DNA of 38,379 nucleotides from CAVWUA01 sp963758025 (lineage in GTDB: Bacteria > Planctomycetota > Planctomycetia > Isosphaerales > Isosphaeraceae): positions 1 to 38,379 of the forward strand of contig CAVWUA010000029.1 in the NCBI GenBank assembly GCA_963758025.1, read 5' to 3'. Numbering within the stretch: position 1 is the stretch's first letter; each line of letters opens with the position of its first letter. A program made the translations under genes and the position numbers. The notes below the pieces were generated by a model. It was not told where the DNA came from. It did not search any database and saw nothing but the letters and a program-made list of their open reading frames with translations. Positions 1 through 8,702 of the stretch are shown here, piece after piece.

Positions 1-145
1 GGCAGGGAGTGATTCCGAGAAAATGCCGCGAGGGCGTGGTAGGCGAACGCGTGTCACCACTTTATACTGGCGCGATGGACCATTGCGACGGGGCCTTGGC
101 GGTGAAGGCCCACGATGAGCCGCACCCTTGTGTGAGGAATCATCC

Positions 146-2130
146 ATGGGCTCTTTGGCCGTCCTGGTGGGACTCCTCAGTTCCACCGCCTTGAACGTCA
201 TTCCCGAATCGCCGGTGGTCTGGTCGCCAGATGGGGCATGGGTCGCGTACCGACTGCACACGAAGCCGGTGGAGACCCTGTTGTCTCCGGGCTGGCTTCT
301 TGGACTTGAGCCGGAACGCACGGAGTCGGCATCACCGGGCCGCTGGAGGCTCTGGGCGACCCGTCCATCCACCGCCGAATCGGTCTTGCTGAGCGAGTCG
401 GTCGGGCCACTCTCGGCCCCCGAATGGAATCGAGACGGCACGGCGCTCGCGTACCTCCGATTGGTGCCGGACGAGGACGACCGGTGGCGACAGGACGTGG
501 TGGTACAGGATGGCCCTGGGCACGATCGCGTGATCTGGAGCCGCCAGATACGCGACACGGGGGTGCGCCTTCGTTGTTGAACGGCACGATCCTGGCGTGG
601 AGTTCCGATGGCCGGCATCTGGCGGTGCCTCAGGTGGACCCGTCGGGATTATTGATCCTGGCCGACAATGGCCATCTTTTGAAAGTCATCGAAGACGCCT
701 TCTCGCCATCCTGGTCCCTCGATGGGGAAAAACTGGCCTTTTATCGTATGGGCCCGACGGAGGGGCTTTCCTGGATCGACACGAACTTTGGAGAGCCTCG
801 CCACGTGATCGACGTACCGCAAGCGTCTCGGCTTAGTCCGCCCGTCTGGGCGCCGGACGGTCGTTCGCTGTTCGTGGTGCGGCGGGGGCGTCGAGGGTGG
901 TGCGACGGGGCCGGTTGGGTCAACCTCCGGGGGTCTTTCAGGCGGAGCAGGCGGATCTGGTTCAGGTGGAGCTGGAGGGGGGACGGGTCACGCCCATCCG
1001 TTCCCTCGTGCACGCTCCGTTCGAGGACGCGGAGACGTTTCGTTCCGCATCCTTCAGTTTCGCGCAGGATGGCCAGATCGTCTTCTACGTCACGAATATC
1101 GACGAGCAGCCATCCCAGTTGACGATGGCCATGATCCGCTCGGGAGAGGTCCCGACGAGGGTCAATCCGTTCGATCAGTCGCGCTGGCTCGGAGTGTTAT
1201 CGTGCGCACCGGACGGACCCTCGATGACGCTCCGCGTGGGCAACCGGGAGCCGGGAGCATGCCGGCCATTTTCGACTGGCAAGAAATGCGACTGGCACCG
1301 CTCGTTCCCGACGACGAGGCGCGGGTGAGCTGGCTGGATGAAGTGGTCTTGGCGATCCGGGACATCCTTCAGGAAGTGCCTCCGGAACCGTTGGAGGACG
1401 GAACTTCGGTCAATCGACCCACGCTCCTGCCGGCTCCTGGCGAACTGGATGGGCAGCCGACCAATGCTCAGGCGAGACTCCGTCACCTGGGCCGGCTCGG
1501 GCTCTTGCTCTGCGAACGACCGGCCGATGCCTCGCCGGCCGAGGATGCGCTGCTGAGCCGGCTTGATCAGGCGAAGCTCGCGTTCGCGTATCTCGCGGAG
1601 GACTATCCGGCGGCCTTGAAGGCGCTGGAGATCGTCGAGCGGCGGGCGGCCGGACCGGAGCAACGGCTTCGATTGCTGGTCATTCGGGCGCAGATCTTTC
1701 TCGGCCTGGACGATCGGGAACGAGCCAAGGCGACGCTCGGTTATCTTCAGGCGCACTGGCCCTCGCCGCTCGGGCGGGTCGAGGAGACCCCTGGCGGCGA
1801 ATATCAGCTTGTCCCGCCAGGAGATCCGGGACGAGCCTGGATCGATCGGTTATCCGACCGGGCCGAGGGAAAGCCCAACCCGACAGGTGAGGGTCTGCCG
1901 GAGAACCCGTTCGGACACGCCAATCCCGATGCCCCCAGCCGGGGTTTGGTCTCGATCCGGCGCCCGTGGAGGTCCCTGTCATTCCCCGCGCGGAAATTCC
2001 GGTGTTCGTTCCGCCCCAGGCTCAGGAAATTGATGAACGGATTCAAGGGCGGCGGTTCCTGCTCCGGCGAATGCAAGAGAGACGCGAGTTCCCTCGCGAG
2101 GTTCCGAAGGATGCCCGGCGTCCTCGTTGA
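146..2130 (+). CDS. WD40-like (TolB/PD40-type) beta-propeller protein, frameshifted
   Basis: The translation pieced together across frames contains seven repeats of the PD40/WD40-like core: SPDGAWVAY, NRDGTALAY, SSDGRHLAV, SLDGEKLAF, APDGRSLFV, AQDGQIVFY and CAPDG, at about 226, 424, 599, 713, 845, 1060 and 1203. That is enough for one closed propeller. The C-terminal part (about 1550-1770) is alpha-helical and TPR-like (AKLAFAYLAEDYPAALKAL), followed by a proline-rich tail ending PKDARRPR. The frame changes near 560, 895, 1255 and 1940, each time by -1. ATG at 146 is preferred over TTG at 128 because it begins a hydrophobic stretch (GSLAVLVGLLSSTAL) that could be a signal or anchor. A TATACT box lies at 63-68 but has no good -35 partner. 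Such propellers usually bind proteins or glycans; the substrate is unknown. The gene is disrupted as sequenced. Confidence 0.6.
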
Positions 2131-2151
2131 GGTGAACGGAATCGCCGCGTG

Positions 2152-3300
2152 TCAGAGCACCGAGAACAGGACGATCTGCGCCACGCGGACCATGCGGGTT
2201 CGTTCCGCGGGGGTGATCTCGCCACGGTCGATGATCGCGTCGAGCTGCCCGATCGTGCTCGTCATCAAGGCAGCTTGCGGCCCCTTGATCTGGAGTTCCT
2301 CGCGGTGCTGGAGCAACGTCTTGAGCACGTCGCGAACCGTGATGGCCTCGGCCAGCGGGTTGGATGCCTCCCTGCTCCAGGAAGGCAGGGACACCGCCAT
2401 CGCCGCGCATCGCACGAGATCCGTCATGATCCGGCTGATGCTCTCCAGCTTCGGATAGTCGAGCGTGTCGGGGGTATCCCTCGGCGTATGATAACGGGGC
2501 GTTTCGCCGGTACTGAAAAACAGATACGGCACCTTCCGCGCTCGAAAGGGACCATAATCGCTCCGATCGATCAGGAGCACATCGCTGCCCAGCAAGCCGA
2601 CCGTGACGGGCTGGCCCGCGGAGGCCGCTTCGATCATGGGGCGCAGTTCGGGAATGTGTTCGGAGCCCATGACGAAGACGTAAGGGTCGCAGACCCCACC
2701 GAGGGCCCCGGCGATCAGATCGGCGGTGAGGAAGAGGCGGACCTGTTCCAGGGGGATCGGTGGCTCGCGGACGAAGTGGCGCGAGCCCCAGAGCCCGTTC
2801 TCCTCCAGGTCGAAGGCGATAAATAGGATGCCGCGTCGCGGTTTCTCGGGAGCCTTCGCCAGAACCCGCGCCGCTTCCAGGAGCATGGCGACGCCCGAGG
2901 CGTTGTCGTCCGCCCCTGGATAGAGCACGCCGTTGCGGACCCCCAGATGATCGTAATGCGCCGAGAGGATCACCCACTCATTGGCCAGGTCCGGGTCGGA
3001 ACCGGGAAGTTTCGCGCCGATGTTGCGGCCGACGACCTGCCCTGGCTCCTGACCGGGGATGTCCTGGGTGAAGTTCTCACCGAAGAGAGGCGTCAAGCCG
3101 AGCGTCTGGAAATGCTCGATAATGTATGCCTCAGCCTTGCGGGCACCGGCGCCTCGACGTCCTTCAAAGGCGGGGGACGCGAGCGTCTCCACGTGCGCTT
3201 TGAGCCGTTCCTGCTGGGGCTTTGGTGTCTCGGCGTGAGCGATCGGAATGACCGCCACGATTGCGAGGATCAAGAGCACCGTTCGGCTCCTTCCTGTCAT
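2152..3300 (-). CDS. M28-family zinc metallopeptidase (aminopeptidase), exported
   Basis: A 382-residue protein with an N-terminal signal peptide (TVLLILAIVAVIPIAHAE) followed by one M28 peptidase domain. The co-catalytic zinc site is complete: SAHYDHLG (His), GADDNASG (bridging Asp), LEENGLWGSRHF (the catalytic/ligand Glu pair region), TADLIAG (Asp) and RYHTPRDT (last His). The family removes N-terminal residues from peptides outside the cytoplasm. The reading frame extends upstream to 3456, but the ATG at 3300 is chosen because it is preceded by GGAAG at good spacing and is followed at once by the signal peptide. The C-terminal 60 residues are helical (VLKTLLQHREELQIKG) and lie beyond the catalytic domain. 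It converges on the propeller gene, with only 21 bases between the two stops. The frame is intact. Confidence 0.9.
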   Translation of the reverse strand: MTGRSRTVLLILAIVAVIPIAHAETPKPQQERLKAHVETLASPAFEGRRGAGARKAEAYIIEHFQTLGLTPLFGENFTQDIPGQEPGQVVGRNIGAKLPGSDPDLANEWVILSAHYDHLGVRNGVLYPGADDNASGVAMLLEAARVLAKAPEKPRRGILFIAFDLEENGLWGSRHFVREPPIPLEQVRLFLTADLIAGALGGVCDPYVFVMGSEHIPELRPMIEAASAGQPVTVGLLGSDVLLIDRSDYGPFRARKVPYLFFSTGETPRYHTPRDTPDTLDYPKLESISRIMTDLVRCAAMAVSLPSWSREASNPLAEAITVRDVLKTLLQHREELQIKGPQAALMTSTIGQLDAIIDRGEITPAERTRMVRVAQIVLFSVL

Positions 3301-3447
3301 GAATCTTCCGGCGAATCGCGCCGGCCTCCCTGATCGGTCGAACTGGTCCTTTGCTCTCAAAAAAATTCGCGGAAATCCGGCGCGGGTTCGCAACGCGTGC
3401 CATACTGGACGGTGTTTCGCAGCATCGTCTCTACACGGAGGTGGAAC

Positions 3448-3792
3448 GTGTCGCATCGCAAGCTACTCAAGGCCATTGCCCTGACCGTGGGCCTCTGCGG
3501 TTTCGCCGCGGGTTCCGGCTCGGCCCAGGCCCAGGACTGGACCGATTACCTGCACTGGCCATACGTGCCGCCGCAAGTCCCCGGCAACGGGTTTGAATAC
3601 AACGCGCTGTACGATCGATTCTACCTGTATCCTCGCGAGCAGCGCATTGTTCCGCAAATTCAGGGGCCGTATTACCGGAACTTCTACGGTGGTAAGCGTC
3701 ACCTCGGGATGCGCCACCCGAACGGTCTCTTCCACGACCTCTGGAAGACCAAGTTCTACTACGGCAACCACTTCGCTCTGGACGTCTTCTGA
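3448..3792 (+). CDS. Small secreted aromatic-rich protein of unknown function
   Basis: A protein of 114 residues. GTG at 3448 is chosen because a strong ribosome site (acggaggtgg, 3435-3444) sits just ahead of it and the first residues form a clean signal peptide (LLKAIALTVGLCGFAAG, then SAQAQ). The mature part is about 80 residues and very rich in Tyr, Phe, Trp, Pro and His (for example YLHWPYVPPQVPGNGFEY and FYLYPREQRIVPQIQGPYY). It has no cysteines after the signal and no recognisable catalytic motif. The composition suggests a small exported structural or binding protein. It stands alone between two minus-strand genes. I do not recognise the family; it resembles lineage-specific small exported proteins seen in planctomycetes. 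Confidence 0.75.
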   Translation: MSHRKLLKAIALTVGLCGFAAGSGSAQAQDWTDYLHWPYVPPQVPGNGFEYNALYDRFYLYPREQRIVPQIQGPYYRNFYGGKRHLGMRHPNGLFHDLWKTKFYYGNHFALDVF

Positions 3793-5052
3793 TCGACTCC
3801 CGGACGTTCGGAGAGAACCTTCCGCTCTGTCTCCCGAGACGGCGTGAGCACGACCTCCGCGTTGAGCGCGGGGCCGTGCTCACGCCGTTGTTCCTTTTGG
3901 TCATCCGAGGCGCAAGCGATCTGGAAGTACACCTCCGCGCCGGCCTCCGCCTCGGCCAGGTCGATCCATTCATCCTTCGTATGCGCCTGCGCGATGTCGC
4001 CGGGGCCAAGCACCAGACAGGCCAGTCCGGTCTGTCCGAGCGGGCCGGCGTCCGTGCCGTAGGGAACTCCCGTCACCTCGGGCTTTCGTCCGATCGTCGC
4101 GGCGATGGCCTCGCGAATCTGGTCGAGCCACTCGGCCGGTACGGAGGGAGCCAGGGCGGGCATGCGCACCCAGGGGGGGAGGAACTCCACATCCTCCAGG
4201 CGGCCAAGCCTCTCCGTCAAGAACGCCTCGGCCATCTTGGGAACCACGTTCGGGTCCTCGCCGGGAATCACGCGGCGATCGATCTCGATCTCGCACCAGT
4301 CCGGCACGATGTTGACGCTCTGTCCCCCCTCGATCCGGCCCACGGAAAGGCTCGGAGGGCCGAGGATCGGATCGGGAGAGCGCCTCGGAGAGAGTTCGGG
4401 CATACGCGGCCAGGCCGTCCACAATCCGGGCCATGCGGTAGATGGCGTTGTCCCCCAGGGCCGGGGTTGAACTATGACAGGCGACGCCCCGCGTGCGGAC
4501 CTTCCAGCGCACCGCGCCCTTGTGCGTGTTCACCAGGTTGAGACGCGTCGGTTCGGCGACGATCGCCAGGTCGGCCGCCAGTGGCTCGGCGGCCAGTTTT
4601 GAGGAACCGGTGTGGGTGAACTCCTCATCCACCGTGCAGGCCATGATGACCGAGGCCGAGCCTTTGGGTCGTTCCCGACAGAGCCGGTCGAAAGCGACGA
4701 GCATGGCCGCCATCCCCCCTTTGACATCGCACGCGCCTCGGCCGTAGAGCCGTCCTGCCTCGACGGTCGGCGCGAAGGGGGTGATGGTCATGCCGTCTGT
4801 CGGCACGGTATCCTGGTGGGCGTCGAATAGCAAGAGGCGGCGGCTTTGTGGGGCCTCGTAACGGGCCAGGATGTTGTCTCGGCCGGGCGAGACGCTCTGT
4901 CGTTCAAACGGAATGCCGCGTTCACGGAAGAACCGGACGAGGTAGTCCGTCATCCCGGTTTCCAGGTATCCCGGGCCTGTCAATCCTCGTCCCATCGGGT
5001 TGACACTCGGGATGGCCACGAGGTCGCTCAGTAGTCGCGTCACGTCGTCCAA
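3759..5052 (-). CDS. M20-family metallohydrolase (ArgE/DapE-type deacylase or peptidase), frameshifted
   Basis: Two overlapping frames together give a full M20 protein of about 420 residues. The first frame carries LFDAHQDTVPTDG (first zinc His and Asp), RGACDVKGGMAAML (bridging Asp), CTVDEEFTHTGS (catalytic Glu pair) and AIVAEPT (Glu). After a shift near 4385 the second frame carries the dimerisation-domain region (NIVPDWCEIEIDRRVIPGE) and the last zinc His in GDIAQAHTKDEWID. All metal ligands are present, so the enzyme is probably active if the shift is an error. ArgE/DapE relatives remove acyl groups from amino acids; the exact substrate cannot be told. The start used is a TTG at 5052, preceded by GGAG. 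The C-terminus past IACASD runs into a hairpin and into the convergent gene's end, so the true stop may be near 3903. Confidence 0.75.
3839..3888. terminator. Perfect 14-bp inverted repeat at a convergent gene end
   Basis: acggcgtgagcacg (3839-3852) pairs perfectly with cgtgctcacgccgt (3875-3888) around a 22-base loop. It lies just after the stop of the small secreted gene and at the 3' end of the convergent M20 gene. A short T-rich stretch (ttgttccttttgg) follows on the plus side. It may end transcription of one or both genes. As read, the M20 frame runs through it, but in a frame one base away a TGA lies just before the hairpin (near 3903), so the true M20 end may be there. Confidence 0.5.
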
Positions 5053-5123
5053 GGCTCGGCTCCGGCAGCAGGGGCGCGCTCAAAGTTCTCCCCTCGGGAT
5101 CTTACCCGAAGGTTGCCGGGGCG

Positions 5124-5960
5124 TCACCCTTCTCGCGCTGTCGAAACCATCGGAAAGAGCCGTGCCCGCGCCTCGTCATCGAGCGGAGCACCGTACTCTC
5201 CGGCCTCGAACGCCTCGATCCGGTCCAGCACGGTTCCTCGTTCGGGTCCATAGGCCGACACGATCGCGGCGCGGTGGCGATCCGCCAGCCGTCGCGAAAG
5301 GTTTGTCATCCGTCCTGATAACCAGGCGCGCCGGGCCGTCTCCTCGCCCGGAACCTCCGTCTCGTATTGCCCGTTGTAGGGAAGCCACTCGTAAAACTGC
5401 GACTCATGAGCATGCAGCATCGCGATCTTCTGATCCCAGACGGTCGAGACATCCACGATCAGACTCGGCTGAAACGGGTAAGGTCGCGTGAAATCGTCCG
5501 AGAGATAGGCGATGACCGGGTCGCGACGCAGGTGCGGCACGTCCGGGCAGATGGCCGGCACGGTCAGAAGGTAGGCGGCATCTTGAACGAGCTGGCTGGT
5601 GACCCGGTGGTCGGGATGGTAGTCGTTGGGCCGATGGGTCAGCACGAGGTCGGGATGGTAATGCCGAATCGTGCGGATCATTCGCTCCCGGTTCGGAATC
5701 GTGTTTTCAAGCCGACCATCGGGAATGTCCCAGACGTCATACCGGAACTCCAGGGTCGCCGCGGCCTGGCGAGCTTCCGCCCGGCGGCGGGCGGCCAGCT
5801 CCGTGCCCGAGACCCGGTGGTGCCCGGCCGAGCCATCGGTGACGGAGACGAAAAGGACGTCGTGTCCAAGAGCGCGATACAGGGCCGCCAGCCCGCCGGC
5901 CTTGTATTCGGCGTCGTCCGGATGAGCGCCGATGACGAGCAATCGCAGGGGGTTCGACAT
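5124..5960 (-). CDS. PIG-L/LmbE-family zinc deacetylase
   Basis: A 278-residue protein with both PIG-L zinc motifs: GAHPDDAEYKAGG near the N-terminus and YHPDHRVTSQLV near residue 115. Family members remove N-acetyl groups from GlcNAc-type compounds, as in mycothiol, bacillithiol and GPI-anchor synthesis. The sequence is not close enough to BshB or MshB motifs to assign one of them. The start is the ATG at 5960, with AAGGGAAG just before it; the longer upstream reading frame to 6179 lacks family sequence. No signal peptide is seen, so it should be cytoplasmic. It lies 71 bases downstream of the M20 gene's start on the same strand and is divergent from the kamA-like operon, sharing a 310-base gap with it. 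The frame is intact. Confidence 0.85.
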   Translation of the reverse strand: MSNPLRLLVIGAHPDDAEYKAGGLAALYRALGHDVLFVSVTDGSAGHHRVSGTELAARRRAEARQAAATLEFRYDVWDIPDGRLENTIPNRERMIRTIRHYHPDLVLTHRPNDYHPDHRVTSQLVQDAAYLLTVPAICPDVPHLRRDPVIAYLSDDFTRPYPFQPSLIVDVSTVWDQKIAMLHAHESQFYEWLPYNGQYETEVPGEETARRAWLSGRMTNLSRRLADRHRAAIVSAYGPERGTVLDRIEAFEAGEYGAPLDDEARARLFPMVSTAREG

Positions 5961-6106
5961 CGCTTCCCTTTTGCGATCCAAAAGAAGGGAAAAAGGGACT
6001 TCCCCGGCCGTCCGCGGGAGGGGTAATTTGGCGCGACGATACGGGACGACGCCGGTCGTCGTCAAGGCGCGCCGGAAACCGAACAAGATTTCCTGTCTAT
6101 TTGATC

Positions 6107-6134
6107 TTGCCAACTCGAAACGCCGAATTAGAAT
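6107..6134 (+). promoter_or_regulatory. Candidate sigma-70 promoter for the kamA-like operon
   Basis: TTGCCA (6107-6112) and TAGAAT (6129-6134) are separated by 16 bases; each matches the sigma-70 consensus at five of six positions. The site lies in the 310-base gap (5961-6270) between the divergent PIG-L gene and the kamA-like gene, which would give a leader of about 130 bases. I see no other convincing element in this gap. Confidence 0.4.
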
Positions 6135-6270
6135 CCCACAGACCTTCCGGGACGTGGTCCTTCGCCACGGCCCACTCAACCCCTTTCGACAAAGGGTCAG
6201 GAATCGATGGGTGACTCTCTCGGATCAACGAGCACCCTCGTCGCCATCGATAATGGGACCGAGGTCCCTG

Positions 6271-7614
6271 ATGGCGACGAGCCTCCCAGTCAAGCGCATC
6301 CTTCGCGCCTCCCCTCGACATCCCGTCTGGGCCGACGTGCCCGATGACGACTGGAACGACTGGCGATGGCAAGCCCAGCACGCCGTCCGGAACCCCAGGC
6401 AACTGGCCGAATTGCTCCCGTTCTCGATCGACGAGCGGCAGGCCATCGAACAGCTTCAGACGAACTACAAGCTGGCGATCCCCCCCTACTACTTCTCGCT
6501 GATCGACCCGATGGACCTGGCCGACCCGATCCGGCTCCAGGCCGTCCCATCCTCGCATGAACTGGCCGGTGCCTCCGGCGGCGACGGTATCGACGACCCG
6601 CTGGAGGAGGACAAGGACTCCCCTGTTCGCGGTCTGACCCATCGTTATCCCGATCGCGCGCTGCTCGTGACGACGCATGTTTGCACGATGTATTGTCGAT
6701 TCTGCACGCGCAAACGAGCGACCATGAAACGGGGTGGCTGGGACGCCGTCTCCCGCGACGACGTGCGGATGATCGAATACGTCCGCGATCACCCGGAAAT
6801 CCACGACGTGATCGTCTCCGGCGGCGATCCCTTGACCCTCCCGCTGGAAAAGCTGGAGTTCTTCCTGGAGAACCTGTCGGCGATTCCCCACGTTGATGTG
6901 ATCCGGATCGGCACCCGCGTTCCCGTGACCTTGCCCCAGCGGCTCGACGACGACGAGCTGATCCGGGTCCTGGAGCGGGCGGGGAAGGTCTGGATTCAGA
7001 CTCACTTCAACCACGCGAGGGAAGTAACCCCGGAGACAAAGCGGGCCTGCGACCGCCTGCGCCTGGCCGGCATGCCCATCAACAACCATGCCGTGCTCCT
7101 GAAGGGGATCAACGACAGTCTGGCCGCGCAGCGCGACCTCTGCCGGGCGCTCCTGCGGATCAAGGTTCGGCCGTATTACCTCTTCCACTGCGACCCCGTC
7201 ACCGGCGCGGGCCATTTCCGCACGTCGGTCTGGAAGGGGATCGAGATCATCGAAGGCCTGCGCGGGCACATGTCGGGACTGGGTATCCCGACCTACGTCG
7301 TGGACGCGCCCCGGGGCGGTGGCAAGATTCCCTTGATGCCCAACTATCTCGTCTCGGCGGCCGAGGACGCGGTGGTCCTGCGCAATTATGAGGGGATGCT
7401 CGTCCGTTATAACCCCACCGGCGCTCCCGACGAGGACCGTCCGCCGGTCGTCACGCAGGGCGTCAGTAGCCTCCTCGAAGGTCAGGCCGATGTCCTGATC
7501 CCTGAGGGCAACCCTCGCATGGCACGCCGGAAGCCGCCGGAGAGCGTCAAGCTCAACGGCAACGGCAACGGACACTCGAACGGCAACGGCAACGGCAACG
7601 GGCACGCCTTGTGA
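6271..7614 (+). CDS. kamA: KamA-family radical SAM lysine 2,3-aminomutase
   Basis: A 447-residue enzyme expected to move the alpha-amino group of L-lysine to carbon 3, giving beta-lysine, using an iron-sulfur cluster, S-adenosylmethionine and PLP. Cys138, Cys142 and Cys145 form the CxxxCxxC radical SAM motif (CTMYCRFC). Lys352 in APRGGGKIPL is the PLP lysine. Asp308 (FHCDPV) and Asp345 (VVDAP) match the two aspartates that hold the lysine side-chain amine in clostridial lysine 2,3-aminomutase, with the same 37- and 7-residue spacings; Arg147 matches its carboxylate-binding Arg. The C-terminal end is a low-complexity Asn-Gly tail. ATG at 6271 has GAGG upstream; ATG at 6253 is possible, and an out-of-frame ATG at 6209 could be the true start if a shift lies between. 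Its TGA overlaps the next gene's GTG. Confidence 0.9.
   Translation: MATSLPVKRILRASPRHPVWADVPDDDWNDWRWQAQHAVRNPRQLAELLPFSIDERQAIEQLQTNYKLAIPPYYFSLIDPMDLADPIRLQAVPSSHELAGASGGDGIDDPLEEDKDSPVRGLTHRYPDRALLVTTHVCTMYCRFCTRKRATMKRGGWDAVSRDDVRMIEYVRDHPEIHDVIVSGGDPLTLPLEKLEFFLENLSAIPHVDVIRIGTRVPVTLPQRLDDDELIRVLERAGKVWIQTHFNHAREVTPETKRACDRLRLAGMPINNHAVLLKGINDSLAAQRDLCRALLRIKVRPYYLFHCDPVTGAGHFRTSVWKGIEIIEGLRGHMSGLGIPTYVVDAPRGGGKIPLMPNYLVSAAEDAVVLRNYEGMLVRYNPTGAPDEDRPPVVTQGVSSLLEGQADVLIPEGNPRMARRKPPESVKLNGNGNGHSNGNGNGNGHAL
7555..7606 (+). repeat. GGCAAC microsatellite encoding the Asn-Gly tail of KamA
   Basis: Near-perfect tandem copies of ggcaac, broken once by cactcg, fill the last 50 bases of the kamA-like gene. 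They encode NGNGNGHSNGNGNGNGH. Hexamer repeats of this kind change length by slippage without breaking the frame, so the tail length probably varies between strains. Confidence 0.8.
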
Positions 7615-8677
7615 GGAACCCTGCGTTGAAGATCGGCATCACCTTCGACCTCGTACCGGTCGAGACAAACGGGCAAGGACCCGACGATCGGTACGAGGAA
7701 TTCGACAAGCCGGAAACGGTCGAGGCCCTCGCCGCGGTGATCCACGGTGAGGGTTACGAGGTCATGTTGCTCGGGGATGGCCGGGAGTTTCTTCACAACG
7801 TCCTGGCCGAACCGCCCGACTTCGTGTTCAATATTGCCGAGGGGCAAGGGGTCGGACGCAACCGCGAGTCGCGTGTTCCCGCCGTCCTGGAAATGCTCGG
7901 CATCCCCCACTCCGGTTCCGACCCGCTTACCCTGGCGGCCACGCTCGACAAGGACGTGGCCAAGACGCTTGTGGCTCAGTGCGCGGGGCTATCCGTGCCC
8001 GGCGGGGTTTGCCTCGCGGCGGACCTGACGCGAACCGAGGTCATTCGCCGGATCGAAGATGGCATCCCCCGCGCGCGGGCTCATCCGTCCCCTTGATCGT
8101 GAAGCCGAGCTTCGAGGGATCGAGCAAGGGAATCCGGGGACGTTGTCTGGCGGAGACCTCGGCCGATGCCGCCGACATCGTTGCCGACCTGGCGGAGAAC
8201 TACCACCAACCGATCCTCGTCGAACAGTTCATCGAAGGGGACGAGGTGACCGTCGGTCTGATCGGCAACGGCGACGCGGTCGAGATCATTGGCGCCATGC
8301 GCATCGTGCCGAGAACCGCGACGCGGCAATTCGTCTATTCGCTGGAAGTGAAGCGGGACTGGCAGCGGCAGGTCGAGTACGAGACCCCGGCGCGTCTGGC
8401 GGATACGACCCGCGACCTCCTCTTCTCTTCCGCGAAGGCCGCCTGGCAGGCGCTCGGATGCCGCGACCTGGCCCGGATCGACTTCCGGATCTCTCCCGAC
8501 GGGATTCCGTACTTCATCGAGGCCAACCCTCTGCCTGGTCTCTCGCCGACGACGAGCGACCTGGTGATCCTGGCTCGGGGGCACGGCCTCTCGTATGATG
8601 ACCTGATCCGCCGCATCCTGCGAACCTCCTTGCAAAGGGTGGGGCTTGCCGTCTCTCCCGAGGTTTGCTTCTCATGA
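7611..8677 (+). CDS. ATP-grasp ligase 1, D-Ala-D-Ala ligase-like, frameshifted
   Basis: An ATP-grasp enzyme of about 355 residues resembling D-alanine-D-alanine ligase, which joins a carboxylate to an amine using ATP. The N-terminal domain (KIGITFDLVP; PDFVFNIAEGQGVGRN) is in one frame; after a shift near 8085 the ATP-binding part follows: LIVKPSFEGSSKGI (ATP-contacting Lys and glycine-rich loop), ILVEQFIEGDEVTVG, and the magnesium ligands ARIDFR and FIEANPLPGL. The start is GTG at 7611, overlapping the kamA-like stop in GTGA, so the two genes are translationally coupled. It is unlikely to be the cell-wall Ddl because it sits in an operon with an aminomutase, a second ATP-grasp gene and acetyl-transfer genes. 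A ligase acting on lysine or beta-lysine is inferred. Confidence 0.8.
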
Positions 8678-8702
8678 GAAGGAGTCCGCATCCCATCATG
8701 AA

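Noticed and set aside
6097..7605. 502-codon open frame antisense to the kamA-like gene
   Set aside because: It mirrors the codon pattern of a strongly conserved radical SAM gene; long antisense frames are expected at this G+C content and it shows no domain.
6271..7614. KamA as EpmB, the EF-P-modifying aminomutase
   Set aside because: No epmA-like gene is nearby, the EF-P lacks the target lysine, and the operon partners are ligases and acetyl-transfer enzymes.
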